This document shows positions 1 to 12,510 of a stretch of DNA of 64,000 bases, piece by piece. The DNA lies in the NCBI RefSeq assembly GCF_010183535.1, contig NC_071331.1, forward strand, positions 10,664,001 through 10,728,000, given 5' to 3'. The notes under the pieces were generated by a model. It was not told the DNA's origin. It did no database searches and worked only from the letters and a program-made list of their open reading frames with translations. The DNA is from Caenorhabditis remanei. Lineage: Eukaryota; Nematoda; Chromadorea; Rhabditida; Rhabditidae. The first letter of the stretch is position 1. Each line of letters starts with the position of its first letter. A program made the position numbers and the translations under genes.

Positions 1-184
1 ATCGATGAACTGAAATTCTAGTTATAACTTGGATTGATTTCAATTACGTGAAACCTAAAAATAATAGGGGGGAAATTCGATTCAAAACAAAAAGAAAATT
101 GGATAGCCATTTTTCTCAAAAATGAACCCGGAAAAAATGACCCGAAATCCATCCCATCATTCTAGTTTCTCAAAAATATCTCAC

Positions 185-2017
185 CTGTGCCACCAGTGCC
201 TTATACAATTGCATCTGTAAATTCTTTGCGTATCTCGTCTCTCCTTGCTTCAACAGTGCACTAATAATCATGTAACTCTTCCCACCGGCATACAACACAA
301 CCATAAATGGGACTGACATGACAGTTAGAAACAGTCCGAACCCATAGAAACTTCTCATGTTGATAATCTGAGTCCCATTTCTGTCATATGGATAAAATGC
401 TGCTCCCGCATAGGCAGCGTCGTCGATATTCAAATCAAAGAATTCTTTCGTAGTTTGTCTGTAAATCGAGCAAACATGAAAATACATTTTTAGCGGAATA
501 CAAAACTAGAAAAAATGTTCAACGCTAACCTGATATATTCCGATTTCAGTGGATCCATAGAGAACAGTGTGAAGCAAACGGAAAACCATGCAGCACCTCC
601 CGCAATAGGGAGAAGGAACCAGAGTATCAGGTACTTTTCCTGGAAGAATCGGAGACGGCCTTGTCTGAAATTTCGAGGTATTGTTTAGGTACAATGTTTG
701 AAATCGGAGGGAATGTGTAGAAAAAAAAAGTTTCAAAAACAAGTTTAAAGGTCATCGATATTAAAAAAAACTATTCCACAAGTTACACTAAACCGAAAGA
801 CCCGTTAGACGTTATTCATATCCAGTAGAAATTCAGAACCTAACCTCTCCAATGCAAATAGTCTGTAGATGAAATGAACCGCGATTCCATAGATTGTTGT
901 GCCGAAACAACCACACATAGTACCTGAAAGATAGTTGTGACTTCAAGCAAAACAGATAAATTTCTGAAAAATTGTAATCTATCTAGCGTACCTGGGATCA
1001 AACATACAACTCTTGTTAATAAAATGAAGCAGAGTTTTTCAGAAATTCATGAAGTTTTTCAACAGAATAGATTTAAATATTCTATATCAAATGTGTATAT
1101 TGCTATAGTACAATTTCCTTCCGCTTTCTGCCTTGAGGATATCACGTTGAAAAAATTATTCGTCTATTCGATTTTGCTGATATTTTTTGAGGTTTTTTTT
1201 TCACAGCAGAGCTATAAGTTTTTAACAACAAAAATAAACAACATTTAGCACAAACGTAACAAATTTTAGGGGCTTTTTGCAACAAAATAAGGCCAAAATT
1301 GTCTTCTAAAAATGGCATTTTATTCTTCTTTCCGCTTTTTCGACACTTTTTTTGTTTTTTTTAACCGCATTCCGCTCAACTCTTTTCTCAATGTTCCCAC
1401 ATTTTTTTCAGTTTCAATAAAGTTACTTTCTCTATACTCCAGGCATTCATACTATTTTGAATAGAAACTTTGTCCATGCATATCATTATTTGAGTCGCTA
1501 CGCAGTAAACCAGCAAAGAAACACTATGTCGAATCTCATTTATCCATATTATTAAAGTGTAAAAATCACTAAAAATCTATCATCTTTGCAGTTTCAGATA
1601 GTCATGAATTAGGTAGCGAGAAATCGACCTCTTCTATTGGTACTCATTCACATACAATTTCAAAAACTCTCAATGATAACTTACATATCAAAATCTTAGC
1701 CATCCCTGACGGAATCCCACGATTCTTATAATCCATGACCATGAAAAATGCACTTTTGTACGTATGGATGTTCTGAAAATATAAATTTCCTTAAAAAGTA
1801 AGAATTGCAATAGGAATACCGGCTGAACAATGATATCCATTGATGAAAAGAATATCGAGAAACAGCAGAAATAAATCATCAAATATCGATAATTTCCCAT
1901 CTTTTTCGGTGATCTTGTCAAGATCAAATAGATCAAAAAGAAGTTGATGAACCATGAGAAAACGACTGAAATTGATTGAAAAACGAACTTGACGCGTTCG
2001 AATGTTTTCGCGTGCAT
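185..2017 (-). CDS. str-type chemoreceptor GPCR, gene A (3' end outside window)
   Basis: Seven-transmembrane receptor of the nematode Str superfamily, whose members are expressed mainly in chemosensory neurons. Five exons are visible: 2017-1820, 1772-1685, 923-845, 664-530 and 458-185. They total 774 bases in frame (258 residues). The start at 2017 matches the position used by the paralogues to the right. Family marks are the exon 1 stretch MGNYRYLMIYFCC followed by DIIVQP, and the exon 5 end KNLQMQLYKALVAQ before transmembrane segment 6. Exons 6-7 (YP.DPL motif and tail) should lie left of base 1; an acceptor-like TTTCAG on the minus strand ends at base 10 and may open exon 6. The intron between exons 2 and 3 is about 760 bases, long for this cluster. 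It is the most diverged of the six copies. Confidence 0.82.
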
Positions 2018-2749
2018 TTTTTCAGTTTCGATTACTTTTTTCGAAGGAAAAAGAAGACAAAAAAGTAATATCTGGTTGAATGAGTTAATACGACATGTCT
2101 TCTGATTATAACAACGGAAATTGGGGAAAGAGAAAGAGAGAAAGGATATTGAGGGAAGGGCATTGTAGTCTAGACTCAAAGATCTAATGAAAATACAATA
2201 TGTTTGTTGTTCAGTGATCAGAGGAGAAGGTTTGATGACGATGGAATAGGAATCGATGTCAGTTTTCCAAAAAATCTTATTTATCACCTGGAAAAATCTC
2301 GGGAATGGAAGAATATTGAAACGTCTGAAAATATTGAAAATGCTCTGATGTTTCTGTTTCTAAGTTAGATCTTGACCATTGAGAATAGTTCATTGTCACA
2401 CTGACACCAAAAGTTACATTTTTGAGATATCAAACTTTGGTGACAGCTATTAGAGCCGGCCAACTTCCCAGGCTCAAAAAAAAGTTTGCTCTAGATATCC
2501 ATTTGGTTGAATGTTCGGCCCTGTCCAGTACATGACGAGTCTTTCAGAACATATTGCAAATGCATTCAATCATGCAGAAAGCAACCTACTCGTGCATTTC
2601 TGAGCACAGTGACCCATCAAATCAGCAGTATGGACCGCCGTACGCGAGTATAACACATTCATTATTTTATTGAAACATTATTATATTATTGTCTTTAATA
2701 CTCTCTAATGACTCGGTTTATTACAGAAGCAAAACATTTCGAAAAAAAA
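2018..2749. other. intergenic, upstream of gene A and downstream of gene B
   Basis: No coding exon is supported here. On the minus strand AATAAA lies at 2717-2722, about 28 bases after the gene B stop, and is a plausible poly(A) signal for gene B. The promoter of gene A should lie just right of 2017. The open frame through 1688-2287 only joins exon 1 of gene A to its leader. Confidence 0.5.
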
Positions 2750-4197
2750 TCAAACAGTATTCGGATAACCCCTTGACATCGATTCAACTGATGCTCCTTC
2801 TATCCTTGCTGTCTTACACCTGCATACATGGAAGACTTCTGAAAATCTGATTGTTACTCGTCTTTTATCATTTTCTCCCTTACCAAATATAGCATTCCGA
2901 TAGTAATCGACGAAGAACAGGGTTGGTAATGGGTCAACCACCGGATACATCGCAATTACCAACGTGATTGGAGCACCCAAGAATTGACAATCAATTTCAA
3001 ATATCGGTAGGGTAAATATGAATCCAAAGGAGATGAAAACGAAAAATATGGGGATCACCGTCTGTAAATTTGATGATTTATTGAAAAATATAAATATAAG
3101 AAATAAACAAACCTGTGCGATGAGCGCCTTGTACAATTGCATCTGGAGATTCCTAGCGAATTCTGATTCTCCATGGTCCAAGAGGCTTCTGACTTTCTTG
3201 AAACTCTTCACTCCACAAACCAGAATTGTGACAAATGGAATCGTGAGAAGAGTCATATAGCAGGCCAATCCGAAGAATGCTTTCCAGCTGACAAACTGGT
3301 GTCCATTCTCATCTATTGGATAGAAAACAGCGGCCCCATAGACACAGTCTTCCATTTTCAGATTGAAGAACTCTTCGACAGTATTTCTAAAATGAGTCAG
3401 ATTTTTACAGTTTCGGTTAGCTTATTTGAGTATGCTGGTTTTATTGATCTGTTAGTTTAATGAGTAACATATGATTTCAGCCCGGCCTAGGAAAAATATG
3501 TATGGGCGCTGATATCAAAAACTTTTTCCACACTTTTGTTAGTTCCCCATTTTCAGACAGCACCTTATATAGTTTGTAGTCAACGGATTCATTCCAAACA
3601 CGAATATTGTGACAGCAAACCAAATCGCCCCGGCAAGAAGTGGAATGCTGAACCAGATTAAGAGAAACTGATCATTGAAATATTTCAGACGTCCTTGCCT
3701 AGAAATGTTTTTTGTAAAACCTTTAACCACCAGACAAACCTTTCTAAAGCCAGCAATCTATAAATGAAATGAATAGCAATACTACAAACTGTGACACCAT
3801 AACATCCACAAAGTAGTCCTGAATAATTTTCAGTATATCGCATTTTCTGACTTCAAGTATCCTACCTATAAACAACTCGGCTATCCAGGGGGTTATTAAA
3901 TGACGATTTTTGACGTCTACAACCATAAAAAAAGCGCTTTTGTAAGTTTGAATATTCTGGAAATATTACTTTTTTAATTTTCTCTAGTTTTATATATACC
4001 GGCTGTACGACGGCATCGCACAATGAAAAAATGATAGCGCAACAGCAGAAATAAATCATCAAATGACGATATGTTCCCATTATTTTTGGAGACTTTGTGA
4101 TGATAAGACATATGGATACGGAGTTCACAAATATTGAAAGTAAAACGGAACAAATTTGAATCGTAGTTTTAACGTTGGAGAATGTTACAGTATGCAT
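2750..4197 (-). CDS. str-type chemoreceptor GPCR, gene B
   Basis: Complete Str-family receptor. Seven exons: 4197-4000, 3956-3866, 3818-3740, 3698-3564, 3386-3113, 3061-2884 and 2838-2750, total 1044 bases, 347 residues, all with GT/AG borders. Exon 1 carries transmembrane 1 and the MGTYRHLMIYFCC motif. Exon 5 carries the loop with YGAAVFYPIDENG and ends KNLQMQLYKALIAQ. Exon 6 holds transmembrane 6-7, with YPVVDPLPTLFFVDYYR, the usual family signature. The tail is basic and Cys-containing (VCRCKTARIEG). Gene C is its near-identical tandem neighbour; exon 5 of the two encodes the same residues through most of its length. Exon 2 has one extra codon compared with the paralogues. Ligand unknown. 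Confidence 0.9.
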
Positions 4198-4577
4198 TAC
4201 GGGTGCACTGAAATGTGGCGTTGTTATGCTCTTATAGATCTTTGTCTAGAAACTTTAGTTAGTTTTGATTGAATATACGTATGAGAACGGAAATTGAACA
4301 AGTGTGTGAGATGAAAAAAATGAGTAGGCGCTAACAAATAGAAACAGCGGCGCGGGTAGAATGGAGAATGAAATATGGTTGGGGATTTTTTGAAATTAAG
4401 AGTTGGGATCGGAAAGTTTTTGTTGGTCAGTTTTACCTAGAAAATACAGCATTGTTGAGAGCTAAAAACATTAATGAACCTGATGGATACAGTATGAAAA
4501 AGTAAAACAAATAAGCACCTAATTATTTTGAATCTTCCTATTATTGTTATTAATACAGTTTCTGACAACACGTTTTA
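4198..4577. promoter_or_regulatory. upstream region of gene B, conserved with gene C
   Basis: The stretch 4265-4360 (minus-strand promoter side of gene B) is closely matched by 6123-6230 upstream of gene C. It includes a GATTGAATA block, ACGTATGAGAACGGAAATTG and an AACAGCGGCG block. The match outside coding sequence says that the tandem duplication took the promoter along. No binding site is assigned. Confidence 0.45.
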
Positions 4578-6055
4578 TTACACAAACAAAACATTTCGAA
4601 AAAATGATAAAACAGTATTCGGATAGCCCCTTGACACTGATTCATCTGATGCACCTTCGATTCTTGCTTTCTTACACTTGCATACATTGAAGACTTCTGA
4701 AAATCTGATTTCCACGTTTTGTTTAAATTAAATTCTGTCAAACCAAAAATAGCATTCCGATAATAGTCGACAAAGAACAGAGTTGGTAATGGGTCAATCG
4801 CCGGATACATTGCGAATACCAACGTGATGGGAGCACCTAAGAAATGACAATCAACTTCAAATATCGGGAGAATAAATATGAATCCAAAGGGAATGAAAAA
4901 GAAAAATACAGGGATGACCGTCTGTAAATTTGAAGATTTATTTGAAAATGTAATAAAACAAAAAAAAAGCGAACCTGGGCAATCAAAGCTTTGTACAATT
5001 GCATCTGAAGATTCCTAGCGAATTCTGATTCTCCATGATCCAAGAGACTTCTGACTTTCTTGAAACTCTTCACTCCACAAACCAGAATTGTCACAAATGG
5101 AATAGTGAGAAGAGTCATATAGCAGGCCAATCCGAAGAATGCTTTCCAGCTGACAAACTGGTGTCCATTCTCATCTATTGGATAGAAAACAGCGGCCCCA
5201 TAGACACAGTCTTCCATTTTCAGATTGAAGAACTCTTCGACAGTATTTCTAAAATTGAGTTATTTTAGAGTGCAGTACGTTTATTTGAGTATAGTGGTTT
5301 AATGAATTGTTCCTTTGGTGACTAACGAATCATTTTAGCCGGGCCTAGGATAATTATGGGACCATAAATGGTGATATCGAAAACTTTTTGTTCCGACATT
5401 TTTGTCATTTTTCCATTTTTAAGGCAATACCTTATATAGTTCGTAGTCAACGGATTCATTCCAAACACGAATCTTGTGACAGCAAACCAAATCGCCCCGG
5501 CAAGAAGTGGAATGCTGAACCAGACCAAGAGGAACTGATCATTGAAATATTTAAGACGTCCTTGCCTAGAAATGTTTATTTGTAAAGCCTTTAACCACCA
5601 GACAAACCGTTCCAAAGCCAGTAATCTATAAATGAAATGAATACCAATGCTATAAACTGTGACAGCGATACAGCTAGTGAGTAGATCTGAATAATTTTCA
5701 GTAGAGCGCATTTTCTAAGTTCAAGTATCCTACCTATAAACAGCTCGGCTATCCAGGGTGTTAAGTGACGATTTTTTACGTCGGCAAGCATGAAAAAAGA
5801 GCTTTTGTAAGTTTGACAGTTCTGAAAATTATAAGTTGTTTATCTACTATATTTTGTGTTTACCGGCTGAACGACAGCATCGCACAGTGAAAAAATGATG
5901 GAACAAGAGCAGAAATAAATCATCAAATGGCGATATGTTCCCATTATTTTTGGAGACTTTGTGATGATAAGACATATGGATACGGAGTTCACAAATATTG
6001 AAAGTACGACGGAACAAATTTGAATTGTAGTTTTGATGTTGTAGAATTTATACAT
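4578..6055 (-). CDS. str-type chemoreceptor GPCR, gene C
   Basis: Complete Str-family receptor, the tandem partner of gene B. Seven exons: 6055-5864, 5821-5734, 5686-5608, 5565-5431, 5248-4975, 4921-4744 and 4696-4578, total 1065 bases, 354 residues. Exon 1 has MGTYRHLMIYFCS and DAVVQP. Exon 5 repeats gene B exactly in YGAAVFYPIDENG and ends KNLQMQLYKALIAQ. Exon 6 has YPAIDPLPTLFFVDYYR. The last exon runs about ten codons past the place where gene B stops and ends in FRNVLFV; its stop overlaps an AATAAA, a possible poly(A) signal. The start at 6055 gives an exon 1 two codons shorter than in the other copies. No lesions seen. Confidence 0.9.
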
Positions 6056-6902
6056 TACGTGTGGACTGAAGTGAGGCGTTGTTGTGGTCTTATCGAATAT
6101 TACCTAAAAACTATAGTTAATTCTGATTGAATACACATACGTATGAGAACGGAAATTGAACAAGTCTGTGTGGGATAAGGAGAATAGATAAGATCTGACA
6201 AAAACAAAAACAGCGGCGGTGGTAGATTGGAGAACGAAACATGGTTAGGGATTCTTTTCAAATTAAGAGATGGGAGCGGAAAATTTTATTGGACAGTATT
6301 ACATAGAAAATATAGAATTGTTGAAGGGAGTGAGCCTCATTTCTAATACCGTTTCACTTTTTTTCAGTTTCGCTTGATTGTGATTAAAAGATAGTGATTT
6401 ATCTTTTTCAATACAGTTCTCGAAATAACAACTATTAATTATCAATAACAAATATTGTTATACGAAAATTCTAACATAGATAAAATCTTTCATTTCGAAA
6501 CTTCTTATAACTCGAGAAAAAACAAAAAAATGATGAATGAGTAGACATCTAAATTTTTGGTCTTTTTTTGAAAATCACTGATGCATGACTCGATACAAGG
6601 AAACTTTTTTCATATTTCTGACTTCTTCTGACGCATGGGAAAATAGAAATCAGTCAGGCTTCAAAGTGTAAAGATTTCCTCAAATCTGAAACATTTGTCT
6701 TACTCAAAAGCATTGTTTAAGGGTGACCGTCAAATAATTTATTGAAAATACGAAACTGTGTACATAATTTACAAAAAAAGATGATCCTGAGATAATGATA
6801 ACAATTTTTTTAATGTTTCAGTAGGAACTTTTCTAGCAATTCAAACCATTCGACCAGTCATTCCTTTTTGAGGTATTATTCCATCTAGTAGCCATATTGA
6901 CG
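6056..6902. other. intergenic between genes C and D
   Basis: Holds the gene C promoter side (6056-6350, partly conserved with gene B) and the 3' flank of gene D. The rest (6350-6900) is AT-rich with no coding exon, repeat or RNA gene that I can support. Confidence 0.45.
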
Positions 6903-9243
6903 CTATTCAAATGTCACCGACCCATCAGGATTCATCGAAACACGATTCTTTTTACATTTTGTTCTTTTGAACGCTTCTGGAAAAATATAGTTATGATAGT
7001 GAAAGTTGTGAAAAAAAGTCACAAACCAATCACAGGAATCCGATAGTAATCCACAAAATACAAAATCGGAAGAGGATCAACTGCTGGATAAATAGCGAAT
7101 ATCAAAGTGATGATAGCCGCCAAAAACTGACAATCAATTTCAAAAATAGGAAGGGAGAATAGTAGTCCAAACGGTATGAATAGTAAAACTAAAGGGACTA
7201 GGGTCTGAAAATTTAATCACATTTTTTCAGAACTATGTTTCTAGATAGCTCACTTGTGCCACCAAAGCTTTATACAACTGCATTTGCAGATTCTTCGAAT
7301 ATTCTGATTCCCCGTGATCCAAAAGTTCTCTTACAATCTTCCAACTTTTAAATCCAAAAATCAGAATTATAGTGAATGGAATTATCATGATACTCAGATA
7401 GCACGTGAATCCAGCGAAACTTCCCCATCCTATAACTCGCTTTCCATTTTCATCCAATGGGAAAAATACACCCGCATTATAGACACAGTCGTCTATATCT
7501 ATATCAAATGTCTCTCTTACGGCTATTCTGAAAACGCATTGGATTGCCGTAAAATAATTATTGAATTCTGTCATGAAGTAACTGAAACAGTAAACTACTC
7601 ACCTGATGTACTCAGTTTCCAGTTTGGTCTTCGGGAAAACCATTGCAGTCACCAGGAACCAGGCAACACCACCGAGGATTGGGATAACGAACCAGAAAGC
7701 GAGATAGAATCCTTGGAAATATCGGATTCGACCTCTTCTGAAATTTTTTTTGTGAAACCGAGTGATGAGAATTTCAGATGCAGTTATGACATATTCATAT
7801 CAGTAAGGATACGACGCTACTCATTATGAGAAAATATTCTAGAAAATCCGCTCTCACAAAAAACTACTTCAGTTATGTTGGATTAATGAACGAAGTAAAA
7901 AACTCTGTTCCAATAAAGTATAATATGAAGTCATTACTTTCTCATGTCGATGATTGGACAACTAGAGATCGAAAAATCACATTTATTATGAATTTGTGAA
8001 TATCATTTTCTCTGTAATTTTGCTGCTGATTAACTGGTCCGTTTTAAAAGCAATTCGAATATTTTTCAAGGATTTTCGAAAAAATCCGGGTTTTTGGAAA
8101 TTAATGGAAGTTTTTAGAAGATTCTGAAAATTTCGGGAAAAATCTGGATTTCGCTTAAAGATACACAGTTTAGGGCTCTGGAGCACATTGGTGTTCTCGG
8201 ACACGTTTTGCATTTACTTTCAAATAAAATCTGGATTATGAAACGTTTTTCGCGAATAAACAAGTCAACTGACAAAACCAACTATTCCTAGGACAAGCAC
8301 AATTGTGCTCCGGAACCCTAAACTTTGTATCCGCAAGCGTAATCATTGTTTCCAGATGTTTTCCAAAACTTACCGGAAATTTTTCTGAAAACCTCAGAGA
8401 GTTTTCGAAAAAATCTGAAAAAAATTTCGATGTTTTTCGAAATCACAGACTGCTCTTTTTCTCTCTTTCTCTTTCTCTGCTTACTAAATTTTTTACTGTT
8501 CTATATACTGCACTTTTATCTAGACAGAAGTTTATCTAGACTGGAAGTCTAGAGGCTAGGTATCATTGAAAACGAATTTTGGTGTTGTTTTCATAGAGAA
8601 CTTCATCAAAAACCACCAAAATTGAGTCAAAATTTCCGACGAAAATTCATAAATTTCCTGAAAATTTTTTGGAATTCCGCATAACTCTGTGAACCTATCA
8701 AATGTTCGTTGTGAAACCTATCAACGTTCGTATTGTACACGCTAATAACTTCTGTTCCCGAAACCGAACACTTTTTCATGACTCACCTCTCTAGTGCAAA
8801 AAATCTGTAAACAAAATGAATAGCAATCCCGTATATCGCCACACCAAAACAACCACATAATCCGTCTGAAACCACCAGTTTCTATCTTTGAATCTATTTT
8901 CAAAGCACTCACAAACACAAAACTTTCCCAACGAAACATACATATTCCTTTGTTTCACGTCGACTACCATGAAGAATGCACTTTTATACGTTTGAACGTT
9001 CTGAAACTGTTTTATAGTTGACTTGTTAACTCCCGATTACCTTACCGGTTGCACAATAACATCGAACACCCCGAAAATGATAGAGCAACAGCAAAAGTAG
9101 ACCATCAAATGGCGATAAGTGCCCATATTAATCGGAGATTTTTTGATGATCAAGTAGATCAGAATAGAGTTGACAAGGATGGAAAATATCACAGAGATAA
9201 CTTGAATATTCAGTTTTATGAGGCGGTAAGTTTCAGAATTCAT
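6903..9243 (-). CDS. str-type chemoreceptor GPCR, gene D
   Basis: Complete Str-family receptor. Seven exons: 9243-9046, 9000-8913, 8865-8787, 7737-7603, 7527-7254, 7204-7027 and 6976-6903, total 1026 bases, 341 residues. Exon 1 has MGTYRHLMVYFCC. Exon 5 has FFPLDENG and ends KNLQMQLYKALVAQ. Exon 6 has YPAVDPLPILYFVDYYR. The tail is short and basic (FKRTKCKKNR). The third intron is about 1.05 kb instead of about 50 bases and holds a diverged inverted-repeat element. It is closer to genes E and F than to B and C in exons 1 and 5. Before the retrotransposon inserted, it would have lain next to gene E. Confidence 0.9.
8040..8450. repeat. diverged inverted repeat (MITE-like) in gene D intron 3
   Basis: The arm around 8090-8195, read on the minus strand, and the arm 8295-8420, read on the plus strand, share blocks such as GTGCTCC, CCCTAAACT.TGTATC and a TTCCAGAT-type run, with about 100 bases between them. 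The arms have diverged, so this is an old hairpin-type element. It accounts for part of the growth of the intron. The exact ends and a target duplication are not clear to me. Confidence 0.5.
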
Positions 9244-9929
9244 TGATGACGAAGTAGACTTTCAGAAGTATAGAATAATAATATAGAAGTAGTTTTTCAG
9301 AAGAGTGAACAGAAAATCAGAAGAATATAGTTTTTCTCATTATAGTTTTATGTTATCATAACGCATCGAAGCATATTTAATTAACAAGAGACGAGACTTT
9401 TCCTATTTTATCTTCTTTTTTATATTAGGAGTCAGGGGAGGTTTCTCAACAATAGAAGTTCGTTCTCTAAAAGCAAAATATAAACGGGCGGTTCGAGTGA
9501 ACTTTCAATTCAAAAGAATTGATTCGAAATTCGAATTAATCTCTATTCACTCGAGTATCAACCTCCATTCAGACTGGGTATTTAATCCGTATGAGAGCAA
9601 GAAACTTGTGGATTTTTGACGTGTTACTATGGGAAAATGAGAGTGGGAAATGTGCTATGAAGTTTGGTTTTTTATGGGAAATATTATTCAAATTTGTTTT
9701 GGGTACAAAGGAAAACACGTGGAAACTAGACTATGTAGTTCTGATAAAGTATTCTGAAAGTTTACTTCCTCGGAGAATTGAAATGATCTACCGTTTCTGC
9801 AGACTGTCTAGATTAACACACGTGTAATGGCTCGATAACTAGTTTCAGAAGTCTAGACATGGTGCAGGATACCAGATGCTTGATATAAGGAAATACAACT
9901 TATTCATCTCGAATCGCTGATAGCATAGG
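9244..9929. other. upstream of gene D up to the retrotransposon
   Basis: Non-coding as far as I can see. It is the promoter side of gene D (minus strand). A short open frame at 9591-9827 has no family resemblance and is not called. The last five bases (9925-9929, ATAGG) are the left copy of the retrotransposon target duplication. Confidence 0.45.
9925..9929. repeat. target site duplication, left copy (ATAGG)
   Basis: ATAGG directly precedes the 5' LTR and recurs at 21944-21948 directly after the 3' LTR. Five bases is the usual size for BEL/Pao integrases. The following T is shared with the LTR start, so a one-base ambiguity remains. Confidence 0.85.
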
Positions 9930-10652
9930 TGTTGACAGTCTCCTGGTCCCCGAATCAGGTTCCTGTCCCACTCCAAACTAAAAAGTAATTTGTATTACTA
10001 AATTATTCTAATTTAGTTTATACTTATTACGTATTTTACTTTCTGTTAATTAACTCCCTTCTTCCCTGTCCCTTTAACCCCATTTCAGGCGGAAGTAATA
10101 TTCCACAATTCAAGTTGCCGCCTTTCTGTCGTGTCTGCGTCTCTCCAGTCAAAGGCGCACGCTGTTTCCAACGTCCACAGGTCTCGCCACGCGCACACCT
10201 ACTCAACGACTGTGACCGTACTCGACCGACTCCCCTCGCTTGGCCTAAAGCCATTAATAATTCAGTGTTGTTCCTTTGTTCTCTCTTTAAGAGTTGTTAT
10301 TATTGTGTTTTGTAAGAGAAGTTGTTAGAGAGCGACTTGTAGTCCCTCGAGAGCCCCCGATACGTGTATCGGGCGCTTGCAGAGTCACTACTATGTTCCC
10401 TCGATAACCCTTTTCCCCTTAATTCGTATTGTATTGTAAAAGGCAGAACCGAATAGGTTTTTAATGCAGTTCCTCGCGGGACATGCTTTTTCCCTATAAT
10501 AAATGGTTCTTGTAAATACTTGAGTTGTCAGCACATCGGGCGCTTCCTTTAAAACCACTGAACCACCTTATTGGAAGTATAAATTGGGCTCATGTTCCCA
10601 CCCTACTCGGCACATTACCGGCGGCCTTCTGGAGACAGAAGGGGTGGCCACA
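9930..10652 (+). repeat. 5' LTR
   Basis: 723 bases, TG...CA ends, identical to 21221-21943 except at 10353. It contains AATAAA at 10498-10503, a plausible poly(A) signal placing the R region just after it. It also has a hairpin at 10356-10373 (CCCGATAC, two-base loop, GTATCGGG). A GTAAGAG donor-like site lies near 10310. Several CCCTCG copies are present. Short open frames inside the LTR occur identically in both copies and are not genes. Confidence 0.92.
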
Positions 10653-10654
10653 TT

Positions 10655-10672
10655 TGGTGCATCTTGACCAGG
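10655..10672 (+). other. probable tRNA primer binding site
   Basis: TGGTGCATCTTGACCAGG starts three bases after the 5' LTR. TGG complements a tRNA 3' CCA, and the next bases would pair with a tRNA ending GATGCA-CCA, as in the acceptor strand of some tRNA-Gly. The primer tRNA is not established; only about nine bases fit that tRNA. Confidence 0.6.
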
Positions 10673-11389
10673 TTTTCTCCGCTAGACCGGAAAATTTCGA
10701 GTTATCGATTTTTCCCCTCGACACGGACGAATCAGTCGGTTTGCCCATATTTTGTCCGAAAAAATCGATTTTTTCGATTTTTATGTGCTGCTATTCTCGT
10801 GTTTTTCCTTGAAAATACAATTAGAACGGCGAAAACTTCTTTGCATTTCGCAATTTCGGTCTTTTTGTTGCTTTTTCTCGCGAAATTCCGCTCCCCTTAT
10901 TTGAATTTGGCGCCATTTAAGGCCCCACCTTTAAATTTCGGTAGCAACTGCGCTCTAGTGCGAAGCGCTGCGCCGCGATGCGGCTTTAGGCCTTCCCACT
11001 TTTGCGCGAATTTCGTCCGATTTTTGCATCATTTTCCTCGCTTTTCGGCGGCGTTTTCGCGATTTTTCGCAAAAACCAGCTAGAAAATCGACGAAAAAGG
11101 CCCGAATACACTCGGACACTCGAGAAATTCGGATTTTTCCCCTCGAAACTCGCAGTTTGTCTGAAAAATCGAATTTTCCTCGGAAAATTCTAATTTTTTC
11201 GGCATTCCGCACAATTTCCCGGCGAAATTTCCCGATTCCACTCGATTTCTTCGCACATCGACCTCGGATTCATTCACCTCAAGGATTTTCGCAACGGATT
11301 TCTCTGAAATTTGGCTGGGAATCGATCGGATTGCCCTCGCATCGACTTCAATGGTTGGCTCGTGCCTCGATTACGTCAGTTGTCATCGC

Positions 11390-12080
11390 CCGGTCCCGCT
11401 TCCCTCGATTTTTCTCCCCAATTACCCGTTTTTTCGGATTTCGAAATGTTGCGAAACATTTCGAAAATCCCGATTAAATCGGAAGCGGGCAAGAAATCGA
11501 TCAGAAGTTCTACGGATCGGGTACTCTGACTGCCTCGTGCTTCGATCGCTTCGTTTGCTGCTGTTTTGGTCCACTTCCCTCGTTTTTTCTCGGGATTACG
11601 TGTGGTTTTCGCGATTCCGTCACCCCTCGAAGCAATTCCAGGTGTTTCGCTCGCCTCGAACTACTCGGAAACTGAGAAAAATCGATCAGAAGTATCGCGG
11701 TTGGCTTTGGATAACTCCCTCGTGCTTCGTTCGTTTCGGATGTCGTCGTTTATGTCAGCTTCCCTCGTTTTTTGCGCCGGAACCGTGTTTTTTCGCGATA
11801 AGCGTCACCGCTCGAAGCAATTCGATGCGTTTTTCGCGCGTCCCGAATTAATCGGAACCCGCAAAAAATCGATGAGAAGCCTCGCTGATGGATGGTTCGT
11901 ACTTCGTGGCCTCGGATGTCGTCTTCTGGTCAACTTCCGTCGTTTTTTCTCGGGACTACGAACGGTTTTCGCGATTCCGACACCCCTCGAAGCAATTCGA
12001 GGCGTTTCGCTCGCCCCGAACCATTCGGAAACTGAGAAAAATCGATCAGAAGTCTCGTGTTGGTCTCCGATGTCGCCCTC
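11390..12080 (+). repeat. degenerate tandem repeat, about 172-186 base unit, four copies
   Basis: Units begin near 11398, 11572, 11758 and 11935 with a TTCCCTCGTTTTTT-like run. They continue with CGCGATTCC, CACCCCTCGAAGCAATTC, GTTTCGCTCGCC, a CGGAAACTGAGAAAAATCGA block and ATCAGAAG. Copies two and four are the closest to each other. Their even spacing accounts for the overlapping open frames in this stretch. Confidence 0.75.
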
Positions 12081-12133
12081 GTGCTGGATTTCGTGCGGGA
12101 TTTTTCTCGCTTTGGGTGCTTCTCCCTCGGGAT

Positions 12134-12510
12134 GAAGCCACTTGGCTCTAGTTTCTCGTTCTTATCTTTTGTGCTAAGTTGGTGAGCAGTACTGCCGCTT
12201 CTTGCTGTGTTTTAACACAGATTCGTCTGTTTGCGGGAGGGTGTGGTACTGCTAGCCGATCGATCACATTAGAGACGATCGATTAATAAGTCAAGGTCTC
12301 TTCATGCCACCTAGCTGGATCGGAGCCACTTGGCTAGAATTTCTCGTGTTGCTTTAGTGCAACGTTAGTGAAAAATACTCTCGCTTCTTGCTGTGTTTTA
12401 ACACGGACTCGTCCGTTTGCAGAGGCGTGTTGTATTTCTAGCTGATCGATCACTTTAGATTCGCACGATTAATAAGTCAGGGTTCCTTCATGTCAGCTTG
12501 CTGGATCGGA
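12134..12510 (+). repeat. tandem duplication, two units of about 188 bases
   Basis: 12134-12321 and 12322-12510 share GCCACTTGGCT, CTTCTTGCTGTGTTTTAACAC, CTGATCGATCAC-like and CGATTAATAAGTCA blocks, and both end GCTGGATCGGA. Each unit can fold on TGTGTTTTAACACA. They may be structured RNA of the leader; no function is assigned. Confidence 0.75.

Noticed and set aside
10036..10254. 72-codon minus-strand frame, identical at 21327-21545
   Set aside because: It lies wholly inside both LTRs; identity reflects the LTR repeat, and it resembles no protein.
11566..12135. 189-codon open frame in the retrotransposon leader
   Set aside because: It follows a degenerate 172-186 base tandem repeat and has no domain; overlapping frames are equally open.
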